Positions 36,223 through 49,500 of a stretch of 64,000 nt of DNA are shown in pieces. The stretch lies in the NCBI GenBank assembly GCA_037178855.1, contig JASJZC010000006.1:5704001-5768000 (forward strand), given 5' to 3'. The DNA is from Oscheius sp. JU75. Lineage: Eukaryota > Nematoda > Chromadorea > Rhabditida > Rhabditidae. Numbering within the stretch: position 1 is the first letter of the stretch; each line of letters starts with the position of its first letter. The position numbers and the translations under genes were made by a program. The notes beneath the pieces are model-generated. The model was not told the DNA's origin. It made no database searches and was given only the letters and a program-made list of their open reading frames with translations.

Positions 36223-37583
36223 ATGCTACCGCTCGAAGAACTTGCCATCAAATATACCGGTATCGAGTCAATCACTGGAAATGAAGGTAACCTGTGATAT
36301 GACAAAAAGAACACCCATCCAGGAAAGTTGTCTCAAGAAGTAGCCACTGATCTAGAATCCATTGGCTGGACGGTCCAACGTATTCCTCTCTCGACCGATT
36401 CGACGAGAGTCAATCTTCTTGCTACTAAAGGATCCGGACGTGAGATCTTTCCCAGAAAGAATTATACCCTTTCAGCCAAACGACTAGTCTTGAATACTCA
36501 TCTGGACACGGTTCCTCCTTTCATTCCGCCAAGTCAGGACGAGCGCAATATTTACGGAAGAGGCAGTAACGAGACCAAAGGACAGCTGGCTGCTATCATA
36601 ACTGCGGCCAACATTTTGGCTGGAAAAGAGCCGGAGATTACTGGACAAGTTTGTCTTCTGTTTGTTGTCGGCGAAGAGGTGGACCACATTGGAATGACGG
36701 TAGGTTCAGAACAAGTTCCAGGTATCTAGGTTAGCACTAACCGAAGAACTGAACTGATTGCTTGAATAACTGAAACAAACTCTTTAGTTACATGCTTCCA
36801 ATCAACTTTTAGGAAGGTAGCAAGTTGGTTGGAGACAATGTCGAGTACCTCATCGTAGGTGAGCCAACTGAACTCAAGTTCGCTACTATCCAGAAAGGTG
36901 CTCTTAAGGTATCTTTCTTCACTCAGGCTCCCAAAAAGTGCGTAGGTTCTCCTAAAAACCAAAGGGATAGCCGGTCATTCTGGATATCCTTCTGCCGGAG
37001 AGAGTGCCATCCACAAGCTCATTCCCCTCCTCAACGACATTCTCTCCTACTCGTGGCCTTGCGATGCGGTCAAAGGTTACTTCTTCACTTCTTGTGTTTT
37101 ATGGCCCATTCAGGCGACACGACCGTGAACATTGGAGTGATTCGTGGTGGACAGGCGCAAAATGCTTGGGCAGCCGAGGCTTCGGCCAACATTTTCTTCC
37201 GAGTAACCACATCGGTCGACGATATTCTGACAAAACTAAGAGAGATAGTATGTGGTTTGTTTTGTTGGAGACAATAATCTGAAAGATCCAGACCGTTGTC
37301 TGATCGAGACATTGAGTTTCAACGAGCCCGTAGTTCTGAGTCCATCCCCATTAGCTGCATATGGAGAGACACAGGCTGCTTTCAACACGGACATCGCCTA
37401 CTATCAGGGGCTGGAGAAGCTTAAAGGTTGGGGCATCAAAATGGATATGAGTTTTCAGGAAAATTCTTGTTCGGAGCTGGTTCGATCAAGAATGCGTTCT
37501 CTGAGCACGAATTCATGCCCAAGAAAGAGCTTCACACCTACGTCGAGGCCCTGGTCGAACTTATTCCCAAGCTGTTGAAATAG
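36223..37583 (+). CDS. M20A peptidase-like protein (paralogue 2) with altered metal ligands, probable pseudoenzyme
   Basis: Tandem paralogue of the preceding gene, starting 46 bp after its stop codon; TTATTGCCAG precedes the ATG by 14 bases and may be a trans-splice acceptor. Similarity is clear throughout (NTHLDTVPPFIPPSQD, VVGEEVDHIGM, VGEPTELKFATIQKGALK, GHSGYPSAGESAIHKL). Two residues that hold metal in active M20 enzymes differ. The bridging Asp is Glu (GRGSNETKG instead of GRGSNDAKG), and the C-terminal His is Phe (KNAFSEHEF instead of KNAHSADEF). It lacks the intron that paralogue 1 has after GRGSNDAK. It may bind substrate without full activity or act as a partner of paralogue 1; this is inference. 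AATAAA is at 37603-37608. One late intron boundary (37252 to about 37291) is uncertain. Confidence 0.85.
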
Positions 37584-38353
37584 AAAGAACACTTGTATCC
37601 TGAATAAACCATTTGAAAAGTGAAAACATTTTAGTGACTCTTAGTGCTAATCTGAACAATGTATTGGTCAATTTGTTGGGAGATGGTATTTCCAAAAGAC
37701 AAGGATAGAATTCGACACGCACTTTCACGTATTTCGCCCTCGGGTTGCTCAATTCGGATTCTCGTGACTGTTTTAGTTCTTTACAAGGTGAGTAATGGAT
37801 TTCTTTAAACATGAACCGTACTTTATCGACTTCCTCTCTCTGTTTCTTCCTAGAAATATGTAAGCAAGTCTTTTTCAACAGCAAATTCAAAGCATTGCAA
37901 AAAAAAAAAATCATAGATAAGGTTTGAAATAAGCTTTATTTCCATGAAATTGTTTATCAGGCTAATCGTTGCGGGAACCGAAAACAAAAAGTACCGTCTG
38001 TATTTTAAAACTTTGTCAGTTTATTCTACGCCTCTTTTTCTTTTCTCTTTCACTTCCTCCGTCGCCTTTCTCAAAGGCGTCGCCAATTTTTTCTCGCGCC
38101 ATATTCCTATTTCGAGGGCGGGTATTCAAAACTAGTTCTCTAGCCGCTTTTTGGATTAATGTAGGGTATACGGTATTCTGTGTCAAAATCGGTTTAAACC
38201 TGGTTTTTCTGTAGGATACTGTACTTAAGAAAACGAGCGGCATATGCGCCCAGTTTGAAAAAGTGGCGACGCGCATAACACGCCATGTCTCTAACACAGT
38301 AAAGTATTCAGAAAAATTATCAACCAAGATCGACCACAGTGAGGTGATAAGAA
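37584..38353. other. Intergenic, no gene recognised
   Basis: Holds the 3' end of the second M20 gene and the upstream region of Raptor. A TTTTCAG-like acceptor was not found directly before the Raptor ATG. No recognisable coding content on either strand. Confidence 0.45.
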
Positions 38354-41300
38354 ATGCAGCGTCAGAGAAAAACCTCCCTCAAATCGAAGGTGGAATCAGA
38401 GTTGGAAATCTTGAATGTAGGTCTTTTTTCTTTTTCTTTTGAGATAATTTTCAGAAAAATTGCGGTAGATTGACGAGGTTTTTCACAGATGATCGACATG
38501 CTGAGTTCATTCGAGGCAACAACGAGTATAACGAGGATCGAGAAATATGGTGAGCGTTTTTCATCCTACTGGATGAAGTTTTCTGTTTTTAGGAAACGAT
38601 ACAGCAAGGATCGAATGAAGACGGTCTCAGTAGCCCTTGTGTTCTGTTTGCACATCGGCGTCGATCCTCCGGACCCGATTCCGAAGCCGAATCCCTGCGC
38701 TCGACTTGAAGGCTGGATCGATCCATTTTCCTGCAATCCACAGCGAGCTCTGAATGCTATTGCCAAGGCCGTCCAGCAGAGTTATGAGCGATGGCAGCCG
38801 AGAGCGAGGTTTCGATATTTTTTAGTCAGTTTTATTGATAAATTTATAGATACAAGGTTTGCACAGATCCGACGGCTGAAGATGTGAAGAAACTCTGCAT
38901 GAGTATGCGTCGAAACGCGAAAGACGAGCGTGTTCTCTTTCACTACAACGGACACGGAGTCCCGAGACCTACTCCCAACGGCGAGATTTGGGTCTTCAAC
39001 AAAAGTTACACACAGGTAGACCCTAGTCACGATTTTTTTTATAAAAAAGAAAATACAGTACATTCCTCTTTCGCTCTACGACCTCCAAACGTGGATCGAC
39101 TACCCTGCCATCTACGTCTGGGACTGCAGCTCGGCCGAGACGATCGTGAAGACGTTCGCTCAATACGCCGACGATATTGACAGGTCGATTAAGGTAGAGT
39201 ATGCCTCGATGTTGTCCAGTTTAGAGATTACTTGAAAAAGTTGGCAAAGGAAGAAATGGAACTGCCCTATGGAGTGAGCAGTGACACTCCTAGGCGATCA
39301 TTGGCACTGAAAAATGCCGAATCTCTTCGAAATAAAGTAGATCCTATCTACATGGAAATAATAAACTATTTTTACAGGATTGTATCCATCTGGCCGCGTG
39401 TTCAGCAGATGAGAAGTTGCCGACAAATCCTCTCCTTCCAGCTGACTTGTTCACGTCGTGTCTAACCACTCCGATCCAAACCAGCATTCTTACGTAGTTT
39501 TCTGTTCTATGGACAAAATAGCATATTTAGATACCTAATTCGGTCCGGACGCCGTTCGGAATTCCCGGAGAACATTCTCGAGCGGATTCCAGGAAATCTG
39601 AGCGACAGAAAGACGATTCTGGGAGAATTGAACTGGATTTTCACGGCTATTACGGACACAATCGCCTGGAATCGTCTGCCAAAGGAAGTCTTTCAGAGGC
39701 TATTCCGTCAAGTGAGCCTTTCTTGAATTTCCCTACTAAAGCTGCAATTTACAGGACCTGCTACTGGCCTCGCTCTTCCGAAGTTACATTTTGGCGGAAA
39801 AGATCATGGGCGAGCATGGTTGTACTACAAATTCCGTGCCAAAACTACCAAAAACATCGGATCATCCGCTGTGGGAGTCGTGGGACTACACTCTGGATCA
39901 GACTCTCAGCTATCTCTACAATTCGGTCATTCTGCCTGAACAGGCCTTCCCCTTCTACGCCTTCCCACGCGAATCTTTCGGAAAGGACATAATCTACGCC
40001 AAAAGCACTTATTGCGGCAATAAAAGTTTTTTTTTTAAAAATACTTTTTGGAACAAATATTTCAGTACTGATTGATTGCAAGGACATGCTGTCCAACGGC
40101 GTCATGGACCATCAGCACAATTGGTTCTTCGTCGAGCAGCTGACGGCCTTCGAGGTCTGGCTTGAGTACTGTCCCAACAAGGAAAACCAGCCGCCTCATC
40201 AGCTCCCGATCGTCCTACAGGTTCTCCTCAGTCAGGCAATCCTTATTGTTCATTTGGTCCCAATAAAAAGTTGTAGGCTCACCGTCTCCGAGCTTTGGAA
40301 TTACTCGGCCGTTTCCTCGATCTCGGCCAATGGGCTGTCATCCATTCTCTGGCCGTCGGGGTCTTCCCCTACGTCCAGAAGTTGCTCCAGAGCAATACGC
40401 GAGAGCTCCGTCCCTGGCTGGCCTTCATCTGGGCCAAAGTATTCACCTTTTCAAATTTCTTTTAAAAAATTTCTATTCAGATCCTGGCGGTCGACCCGTC
40501 TTGTCAGACGGAACTATTCAAGGAGAACGGTGATGATGCTCCTCGCTACGACATGAACAATCGACCGAAAGTTCTCCGCTACTTCTACTTCATCCAGATT
40601 CTCAACGATCCAGAGACAACAGCTCGCCAGAAAATCGTTCCGGCCTTCATCTTGGCCATGTTGTTTCATAATAACTACGAGTGGGTTTTTTTGGTTTGGC
40701 TTATTCAAATCAAAATGTTCAGAGTAGCTCAGGAAAACCTGACCAAACGCGGCTACGTGAATCTCTGTACCGAGCTGCTTGGAGACCCAGCGGCCAAGAA
40801 TTGTCGTCTTCTCAAGTTGTGGGTACTCATCGGATTGGGACGACTGTGGGCCGAGTACGACACGGCTCGTTGGCAGGCAGTCCGACTGAATGCCTACGCA
40901 AAGGTACAGGCGGAGTTGGACGATCAGCATCCGGAGGTCAGAGCCGCAGCCGTCTTTGCGCTCGGCTGTCTCATCAAAAACAAATCCAAGGAGAACGAAC
41001 ATGCCACTTTTGTCAGTTTTATAGTTTTTGTATACGAAAAGAAATTCAGATCGAGCAGGAACTCTGCGACGTGCTCTGCAGCAAATGCAGTCTCGATGGC
41101 AGCTGTCTGGTCCGAGTTGAGGTAGCCGTCGCTTTACAGGTTTTCTCTTTTTTTTAGCTCTAACATCCAAGTATTCAGTGGTACATCATCGATTTCGAAA
41201 AGGAGTTTATCAAAGTGCTCCAGGCCATCCTCTCGAAACTCGAGATCGAACTAGAAAACTTCGAAGACGATCCGTTTGATGAGGGAGTCGATATTGCCGC

Positions 41301-43968
41301 CGTGATCAGCAAGCCGAACAAAGCCAAAACGGCCAACAAAGCGTACATTTTATTCTTTATTTTCATAGGAATAAGTTCAGAGCAACGGAGTACTTCCAAA
41401 CTCTGCGACCGGTGGCAAGTATCAGTGGTACTTCGTCCTTGAATCTAGACGATGTCAAGATCCACGAGGATGCCTGGGTCTCGGCATCGAAAGCCGAAGA
41501 AGAATTCCGTCGTCGATGTCAGGAACAGATCCAGTTCCTTCAGAAGAAGACGTTCCCCGAGTCAAATGAACGCGTCTGGCTCTCGATGCTTCTGCTGGCC
41601 GTAGATCCACATATCAAAGTGGCGAGTATGGCAAAGGTGATGGTCAGACGAATAGAGGAGATGGCCGTGATGGAAATCAAGAAAACAAATGACATGCTCA
41701 AGAAAACGAATGATATGCTGATGGAAAGAAGTACCTCGGACGTCTATCTGGCCGACAGTCCCCGATCAGACATCTTCCCGAGCGTCCAGAATCGCATTCC
41801 TACTCGTCTTTCGCCTCCCACGGAACCGATGGAGTACATGTCGGATGGCAATGATGAATTCGACCGTGCCTCCACTCCCTCCTCTTTTGAGAACAGAACA
41901 AGTTTGCCTTTTTTGTGTTTCTCACTCCTGAAGTAGACTTTTCAGCCAGTTCCGTTCGATTCACCGTGGGAAGTCCCTCAATGAACGGAGCCTATTTGAA
42001 CACTCCAGAAACGCCCCTGAACCCGCCGATTCGCAAGTTTTCTATGCCTGCAACTTCTTCCACTCCTAGTTTGTTGTTCTGATGATTGTTTTGAGTTGTA
42101 AATAGCAGGACTCCGACACGAGAGGACCATAAGCGAGCACCAGAGGATCAAAAGCATGGCCAGGACGGTCATCGAGGCCGTTTACACTCCGAAAAGAGCT
42201 ACCGTATGATTTTTTGTTGTAAAAGACAGTTGTTCCAGAGAGGAGAACTGGCCAAGTACGGAAAGTCGAAGAAGACGAGTGACGGAGATAAGCATCGCGC
42301 TGTCATCTCTTCCGATTTTGTCGATTGGTGCAGCAGAATCTTTCTCAATCCCATTCTGAAGGTCATAAATGTGAGCTTTCCAATGTTTCTCGAATAAAAC
42401 TTATCCAGGGAGACGACAATGAGGACGAGAGCGGCGAGAAACAGATTCCGAACGTGATACCCACAGATTGGGCATTCCACACACGCGAGGGATTGGTCAA
42501 GACGTCGTACGAGGAGTTCCATCGTCTAAAGAACGACAACAAGCTGGAGACCGCGGTGACATCGATTAAGAATCCCGGAGTCAAATGTATGGCCATGTCG
42601 TATCTGCGCAAAATAGTCTACATGTGCGACGAGAATCGCCTGAGCATGCTCAGATTCGAAGCTGTACCGGTAATCTCAAAGAACGTCAACATCCTCGGCA
42701 ACAACCCCTACTCTTATGTGAGTCCCGCTTTCTTTTCTCTTCCCTAAACATTAAAAGACCTACTTTTTATTATATCAAAAAAGCGAAGTCTAAAAGAACC
42801 ATTTCAGGACAAAGTCTGCACGCTGGATGTCATCAACGAGATGTCGAGGGAGATGATCTTGTGTGGATCGAAACGAGGAGTCATTCGAGTCAGTCTTTTT
42901 CATTTGTGCCCTATAATATTTTGAAAAATTAAGATCTGGGACCTGCACCATGATATCCACTCCAATTCGAACACCATGCTCAAAAACCCCACTTTAGTGG
43001 CATGTGCCATGCCGTTGGCCAAGGAGATTGAACGTGACCCGACAGAGGTCGAGTGGATAAACAGACAGACGGGCGATCTTGTCAATCCGTCAAAGGTCGG
43101 CTTCAAACAAGGCTACACCACGCGAAAAGTTCTCTACAAGTGTCTCTATGAGTGGAGGCAGGAGAGCGGCCGACTGATCTGTGCTGGAAATGCCCGAATT
43201 GTGAGGATTTGGAGCGCACAGACGGAGAGGACGATTGCCGATATCAATATTGGCAAGAATTCGGGACGAGTTACAGCACTGGACACTTGGCTTCGCGAGG
43301 AAGAGCTCATTGCCATTGGTTACAAATTTTTAAATGTTTATTCAATTACTTTTCAGGTCTAAGAAATGGTGCAGTCGAGATACACGATCTACGAGCTGTG
43401 GACAAGAGATTCGCCGTCTTGCGACACGAGGAACGCGGTCAGCCGATTGTTAAATGCTCCTTCCGAGGGTCGACCTGTATGGTTGTAGATGAATCCGGCT
43501 GGACGTTCAGTCTCGATCTCAGAATGTTCTCCGTTGGTTTATACTGTTTTCTTGGCTATTAGGAAATTTTGCAGGAACCCTTCAACGAGTTCCAACTGCC
43601 CTCTGCGAGCGAAGTCTTAGCAGTCGAGAGACACACTGCCAATCCTGAGGTGATACTTTCATATTCCAAAAAAGTGAAAATTCTAGATAATGGCCTACAT
43701 TTCTCGACCGGGAATGAGCTATGATGCAAAAACAGCGGAATCCCTCAGAATGCGGTTCTTGCCGGCCACAGAGGCCAGAATCTTTGATATTACGACGAAG
43801 AAGAATCACGGAACCTTGAAATATTACGGAGATACCCAGGCCAACGTCAACGCCATCTCCATGCACAAAATAAGGTAAATTTACTATTTAATTTTTCCAA
43901 CAAGCTGTTTCAGAGGACTGATGGCGGTTGCGGACGACAAATACGTTACAGTCTATGGACAGAAATGA
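38354..43968 (+). CDS. RPTOR: Raptor, regulatory-associated protein of TOR complex 1
   Basis: A many-exon gene from ATG at 38354 to TGA at 43966-43968; most introns are about 40 nt. Raptor is the substrate-recruiting scaffold of TORC1, which links nutrient state to growth (DAF-15 in C. elegans). The N-terminal caspase-like RNC domain is unmistakable: [59 protein letters not shown] and [20 protein letters not shown]. Next come [15 protein letters not shown] and [14 protein letters not shown], and a helical repeat region through about 41.4 kb ([30 protein letters not shown]). A low-complexity linker with acidic and Ser-rich parts follows near 41.7-42.4 kb. The C-terminal WD40 propeller includes [16 protein letters not shown] and ends [15 protein letters not shown]. 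Mitochondrial Era starts 235 bp later on the same strand. Confidence 0.96.
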
Positions 43969-44203
43969 TGAAAAACGTGTCAATTTAGTCATTTTCCGGG
44001 TTTCTGCTTCTTGCTCAAAACTGCCTTCCCCTGTGCTAGTTTATAAGTTGTTTAGGTTATATTTTCGTATGTTCTGTATATACAAAAGTTGTTATCTTTA
44101 TAAAGTCTATAGAAGTTGTTCACTACGAGTTTGTTGTACTTCTTCTGTTCATTCGACCCATATATCTTCAGAATATAATTTTTTTAAAGTTATTTCTAGC
44201 ATA

Positions 44204-45723
44204 ATGTTGGCCGAACGATACGTGTTTATTTTATCGAGAAGAAGCTGTCTGGCCGCGGCGGCAAGGAGTTACGCACTTGCTGTAAGTAGACTTTTGTTCT
44301 TGGTGGAAAGTTGACTGCTTTGTAAAGAATGCTTAAGGAGGGATTCCTGTAAGCGGTGTTGACTCTCTATTCTTTATAAAATGATGCTAATCGATCATAA
44401 AACCGTGCAAAATGACTCCTGTTTTTAGAGACAAGACGTAAATCAACGAGCTTTGGACGTGGCGGTGATAGGAGCTCCAAATGCGGGCAAATCTCTCCTG
44501 ACGAACCAGATCGTCCGGGCCGCAGTCTGTGCCGTCAGCAGCAAGATGGACACCACCACTCAGGTACCATTTCTTCATTGTTCTTACTTACAAAGCCACA
44601 GAATGTTGACTGTATCGTGACAGAAGACAACGTCCAGTTGTGCGTAGTCGACAGTCCGGGAACAGTCGGTCTGAAACACGCTACAGAGACGATGGGGCGA
44701 CACAAGGACGACCGTATTTTGTCGGATCCGGAGGCAGCATTGAAACGAGCACAGCATATTCTGGTCGTACAGGTTTTTTTTATTCATTATTTGTTTAAAA
44801 TCAATCTAGGACGTGACCCAGACTGGTGACTACATCCACCATCGAGTCCTGCACCTTCTCCATCGACACTGTCATCTGCCCAGCTCGTTGGTACTCAACA
44901 AAGTTGATCTGATTCGCGATCGAACACAACTTTTGGAGCTGACGAGGATACTGTGCAACGGACAAGTGGGCGGAAAGCCCATTAGCACTACCAAGTCTGT
45001 TGTTGGTTTTCATGTTTCTTTTTTGATTTGAACTTCCAGATTGGTCGCCTCGGGAAGTCTTCATCCGAGCTCAAACTACATGACGACGTCACCAAAATGG
45101 GCGACGAGCTCTGGCAGAAAAAGTTCAGGTTTCTTACTTTGCAGAAGTAGAATGCGATAAAACTTGCAGAGAAATAATCGAGAAGCCGGCCAGCAAGGTT
45201 CCCTACAACGATACGAAGCGTCTGTTTATGAATACGAGGGGCTGGAACAATTTCAACTCGGTCTTTTTCGTCTCCTCGTTGACCGGCGAGGGAATTGATC
45301 CCTTGAGGAATCATTTGAAACAGCTCTCGGAGGAACAAGCCTGGCGACACGATGAGACTACCGTAACCAAGAAACCACCTCAAGTTATTTGTATGGAGTC
45401 GATCCGGGCGGCTCTTTTGGACACGACACCGGCGAATGTAGCTTATAGTCTGAAACCGAAACTCATGGAGTGGAACGAAAACGGAGAGGTCCTATTTTCC
45501 TTATGTGTCTCACAATTTATGCATACTTCAGGAGCTCGTAGTCATAGCCGAGATACCATGCACAAAAGAGCGAGTAGCCCGGCTGATTCTCGGAAAAGGC
45601 GGTCACAGGATAAACGATATCGTTCAACGAGTCAACGACCACATGCGCACTCTATTTCAACAGGATATTCACGTTCAAATACAGGTCAAATGTAATGGCA
45701 AAATTGTTGATGTTCCACGTTAA
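44204..45723 (+). CDS. ERAL1: Mitochondrial Era-like GTPase
   Basis: Exons run from ATG at 44204 to TAA at 45721-45723, where the stop overlaps an AATAAA. The N-terminus (MLAERYVFILSRRSCLAAAA) is basic and hydrophobic, as expected of a mitochondrial presequence. The GTPase motifs are in order: GAPNAGKSLL (G1), TTTQ (G2), VVDSPG (G3, Ser replacing the common Thr), and LNKVDLI (G4). The C-terminal KH domain has RLILGKGGHRINDIV with the GxxG loop. ERAL1 binds the 3' end of small-subunit mitochondrial rRNA and assists assembly. TTATTTCTAG ends four bases before the ATG, which fits trans-splicing. Because it follows Raptor by only 235 bp on the same strand, the two could share an operon, although the gap is wider than typical. 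Confidence 0.92.
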
Positions 45724-46551
45724 TAAACTTGTTTTTCCCCATTGTTCGTGCTTTTTCTGTTGCATACGAGTCTTTGACAATTCTAATTTTATTTGTCCAG
45801 TAGTCTCTAAGGGTTCGAAAGAAACGATTCTATGAACCAACTCTTTTTTTTTTTGAAAGAAGGTCATGTTGGTATTGTATTGTGGGAAAATGGTAGCAGG
45901 TTTTGTTTTAAAGACGACCGAAATTGATTTTCTCTCGACAGTAAACATGTAAACTTTTTTATTGGAACTCATTCGCAACTATAAGTAGAGTTTTTTTTAA
46001 TGAGCTAGTCAAATCGTTCATCTAGAGTAAAAGCATGTCTGATTCTGTCGTTTCCAACCAATCATGATTGGCTTATCGTTTTGACATTAAACTGTTCTTG
46101 TGGTCTCATTATCTCTATCTATGTTCCAGCTCCCATTGAAAAGAGATGTCTCTAGCAGCAGTAGTTGCCTCCCATATCTGATCCCACAAATAAATCTCTG
46201 TGAGCTTCCTGATACTTATTTACCCGTAGTTCTGCAATTCACCATTCTTTAGTAGCCCCTTCTTTTTTGAAAAACTTCAAAACTCGTGTCGTCCACACAT
46301 CTCTTTATAAATGTCTTGACACACAATCGCTGCATCGCGATTGATTTCGTATTTTGCGTTCTTTTGCCTAATAAACTTGTTGATACAATGTAAATAAAGC
46401 ACCAAAACAAAAAACAAACAGCAGATGAAATACGTGAAACTGCGTCTCCTCACTTTTTTGCTCGACTTTTGAATTGACCGTTTCCTGCCGTCTATTTAGC
46501 CAGTACAATTCCACCTTGCAGTTTTCTCATCGATTTCCACTCGACTTGCTC
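45724..46551. other. Intergenic, no gene recognised
   Basis: AT-rich spacer between ERAL1 and prolyl oligopeptidase, with several poly-T tracts. The open frames on either strand are short and have no recognisable content. Confidence 0.5.
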
Positions 46552-49500
46552 ATGTCTTTCGCCGCCCCCTCGAAAAAGGCCAAAGATATCACCTCTGCTT
46601 TTGACGCGTGCAATCGATACTGAACTCTCAAAAAACATCTCCTTTCAGATCCCTCCCCAACTTAGCCGCCCGCCACGACGTTCGGAAGACTAATAGTTCG
46701 ATCTGTGAGTTTTTCATGTTCTTTCAGAATCAACAAATTCTTGCAGCTTTCACGCACTGCGAGAGGAGCAATGTCCATCAAGATCGATCCCGCCGTTTAT
46801 CCTTTAGCCAGAAAGGATCTCTCCGTGGTGGACGAGTATCATGGAACAAAGGTCAGTCTCTTTTTTTTGTTTATTTTAACAAAAACACTTAAGGTGGCCG
46901 ATCCCTACCGCTGGATGGAAGATCCGGACGCGGAAGAGACGAAGAAGTTCGTCGACGATCTGAACGCCATCTCGGCCCCCTTCATCAATGCTGCTCCGAA
47001 TCGCGATGCCATGCTGACCAAGCTGACCGATATGTGGAACTTCGAAAAGTTCGGATGCACCTCGAAGAGAGGCGACTTCTACTATTACTTCCACAACACC
47101 GGTCTCCAGAATCAATAGTCAGTTTTTGTCCCTTCTCTTCCAAAAACAGTAATTTCAGTGTTTGCTACCAGCAAAGGAGCTTGTCCGATAAAGGTACCGT
47201 GTTCCTCGACCCGAATTCTCTGAATGCCGAAGGAACGACCTCTCTGCGGATGAACTCTTTCTCCAAAGACGGGAATTTCTTCGCTTACGGTCTAAGTGAG
47301 AAGGGCAGTGACTGGGTCACCATCAAGGTTTGTCGAAGAGATCGGAGTCATTGTAAAATGGTTTCAGTTCAAAACCGCCGCGGGAAAGGATCTATCTGAT
47401 GTCGTGACCGGTGTCAAGCATTCTTCCCTCTCTTGGGCCGGGGACAACTCTGGCATTTTCTACTGCAAATACCCTGAACACAAGGGCTGCACCGAAGGAA
47501 CCTCGACAGTCAAGCACGAGTACCACAGTCTCTACTTTCACAAGATGGGAACCGACTGCTCCGAAGATATTCTTGTCTACGAACGTCGCGATGACTCCCA
47601 GTATATGGTGTAAGTTCAGTTTCTCCTTCTTTCATAAAAAAAATATATGTCCAGGAGCGGCAATGTGACGGAGGACGGTCGCTTCTTGACAATTGAGGTT
47701 TCTCGCGGCTGCGATCCCTACAACATGCTCTACTACTACGATCTGAAGGCTGTAGACAACAAAATTACGGGAAAAATCGAGCCGGTGCCTCTTTTCGACA
47801 AGCTGGAGGCCAAATACGACGTGAGTCTTTCTATGTATATCGACAAATCTCTTCTATGCAGTACATCGACCACGATGAGAACAGCATGCTGCTGATGACC
47901 AACAAAGATGCCCCGATGTTCCGTCTGGTCCGTGTCGATTTGAAGGATCCCTTGAAAGTGGTCGAGGTCATCGCCGAGGACAAGAAGAAGACCCTGAATT
48001 GGGTCAGTCCACTACCCGGAGACCGTCTTCTCGTCTGCTACCTCGAAGATGTGAAGTCGGCCATGTACGTCTACGACCAGGGTGGAAAGAAGCTCTATCA
48101 GATTCCTCTCGATATTGGGTAACTCTTATAGCCATTACAATAACCTTTTCTCTTTCAGGAGTGTGTCCGGCTACTTTGCCAAGCCGACTGTCAACGAAGT
48201 CTTCTACCAATTTGAGTCCTTCCTTGTGCCGGGAATCATCTATCGAATGGATTTTGCCAATTTGGGCAAGGAGGAACAGCCGAATATCGAAGAACTGAAA
48301 AGGATTAACTTGCCTGGATTTGACCAGTCACAATTTCAAGTAGAACAGGTCTTCTTCGAGAGCAAAGACAAGACAAAAGTGGGATTTCCATTGTAGTCTT
48401 CAAACAAAGACGAATTTCAGGTTCCCATGTTCATTATCTCGAGCCGGGACATGGTCAAAGACGGTCAAAATCCTACCATTCTCAACGGATATGGTGGCTT
48501 CAACATTGCCGACACTCCCTACTTCTCCATCAGTCGTCTGCTCTTCGCCAAGCATTTGAAGGGAATAATTGCCTGTGCTAATTTACGCGGCGGCAGGTGT
48601 GTTTTTCATCTTTTCCTCATCATACAGCTTCTTTCAGTGAGTACGGAGAGGCGTGGCATCAGAGCGGAATGCGTGAGAACAAGCAGAACGTCTTCGATGA
48701 CATGCAAGCGGCTGCAGAGTACCTCATCCGGGAGAAGTATACCAGCACTCCGAGACTGGCTATTATGGGTGGATCCAATGGAGGACTCCTCATGGGAGCC
48801 TGTTCGCAGCAGAGACCCGATCTCTTCGGAGCTGTTATCAATCGAGTCGGGTCAGTCTCTTTAAAAATAACTTTGGATCCCAAGTGTCCTGGTCTAGAAA
48901 TGTTTTGTATCTGTTCGTTGAGCTCGTCCGAAAATTGAGGCCTCTCGTTCTTTTTCGTTCAAATCAAAACTTGCACTCTTTTATAGGGTTGTAGAATGGT
49001 TAAAAACAACCAATTTTACTAAACAAAACGCAGCTGTGATATCGATCTTCGAACTGAAAAGGCCACTCATACTGAAGTCAAATCGTCAGTGGACAACATA
49101 GAATTTTTTGCAGCTTAGCCGAGATTCCACTATTTTTAGAATCCAGCTAACAAAAAGTTGCTTTTCTCAAACATTCCATTTCAGTGTGCTCGACATGCTC
49201 CGTTTTCACAAGTTCACCATCGGAGGAGCCTGGGTCCCTGAGTATGGAAACCCGGACGATGCCGAAGACTTCAAGTTCATCTATAAGTACTCTCCTCTTC
49301 ATAACATTCGAATGCCGACCGGTGGACAATGGCCTTCGACTCTTCTGATGACGGCCGACCATGATGATCGAGTCGTTCCCAGTCATACTCTCAAATACGC
49401 GGCCCAGCTTTACGAACTGGCCAAGCAGCACGCGGGACAGGAGAAGCCCCTTCTTGCTAGAATCGAAGTGAAAGCCGGCCATGGTGCTGGCAAGCCGACG

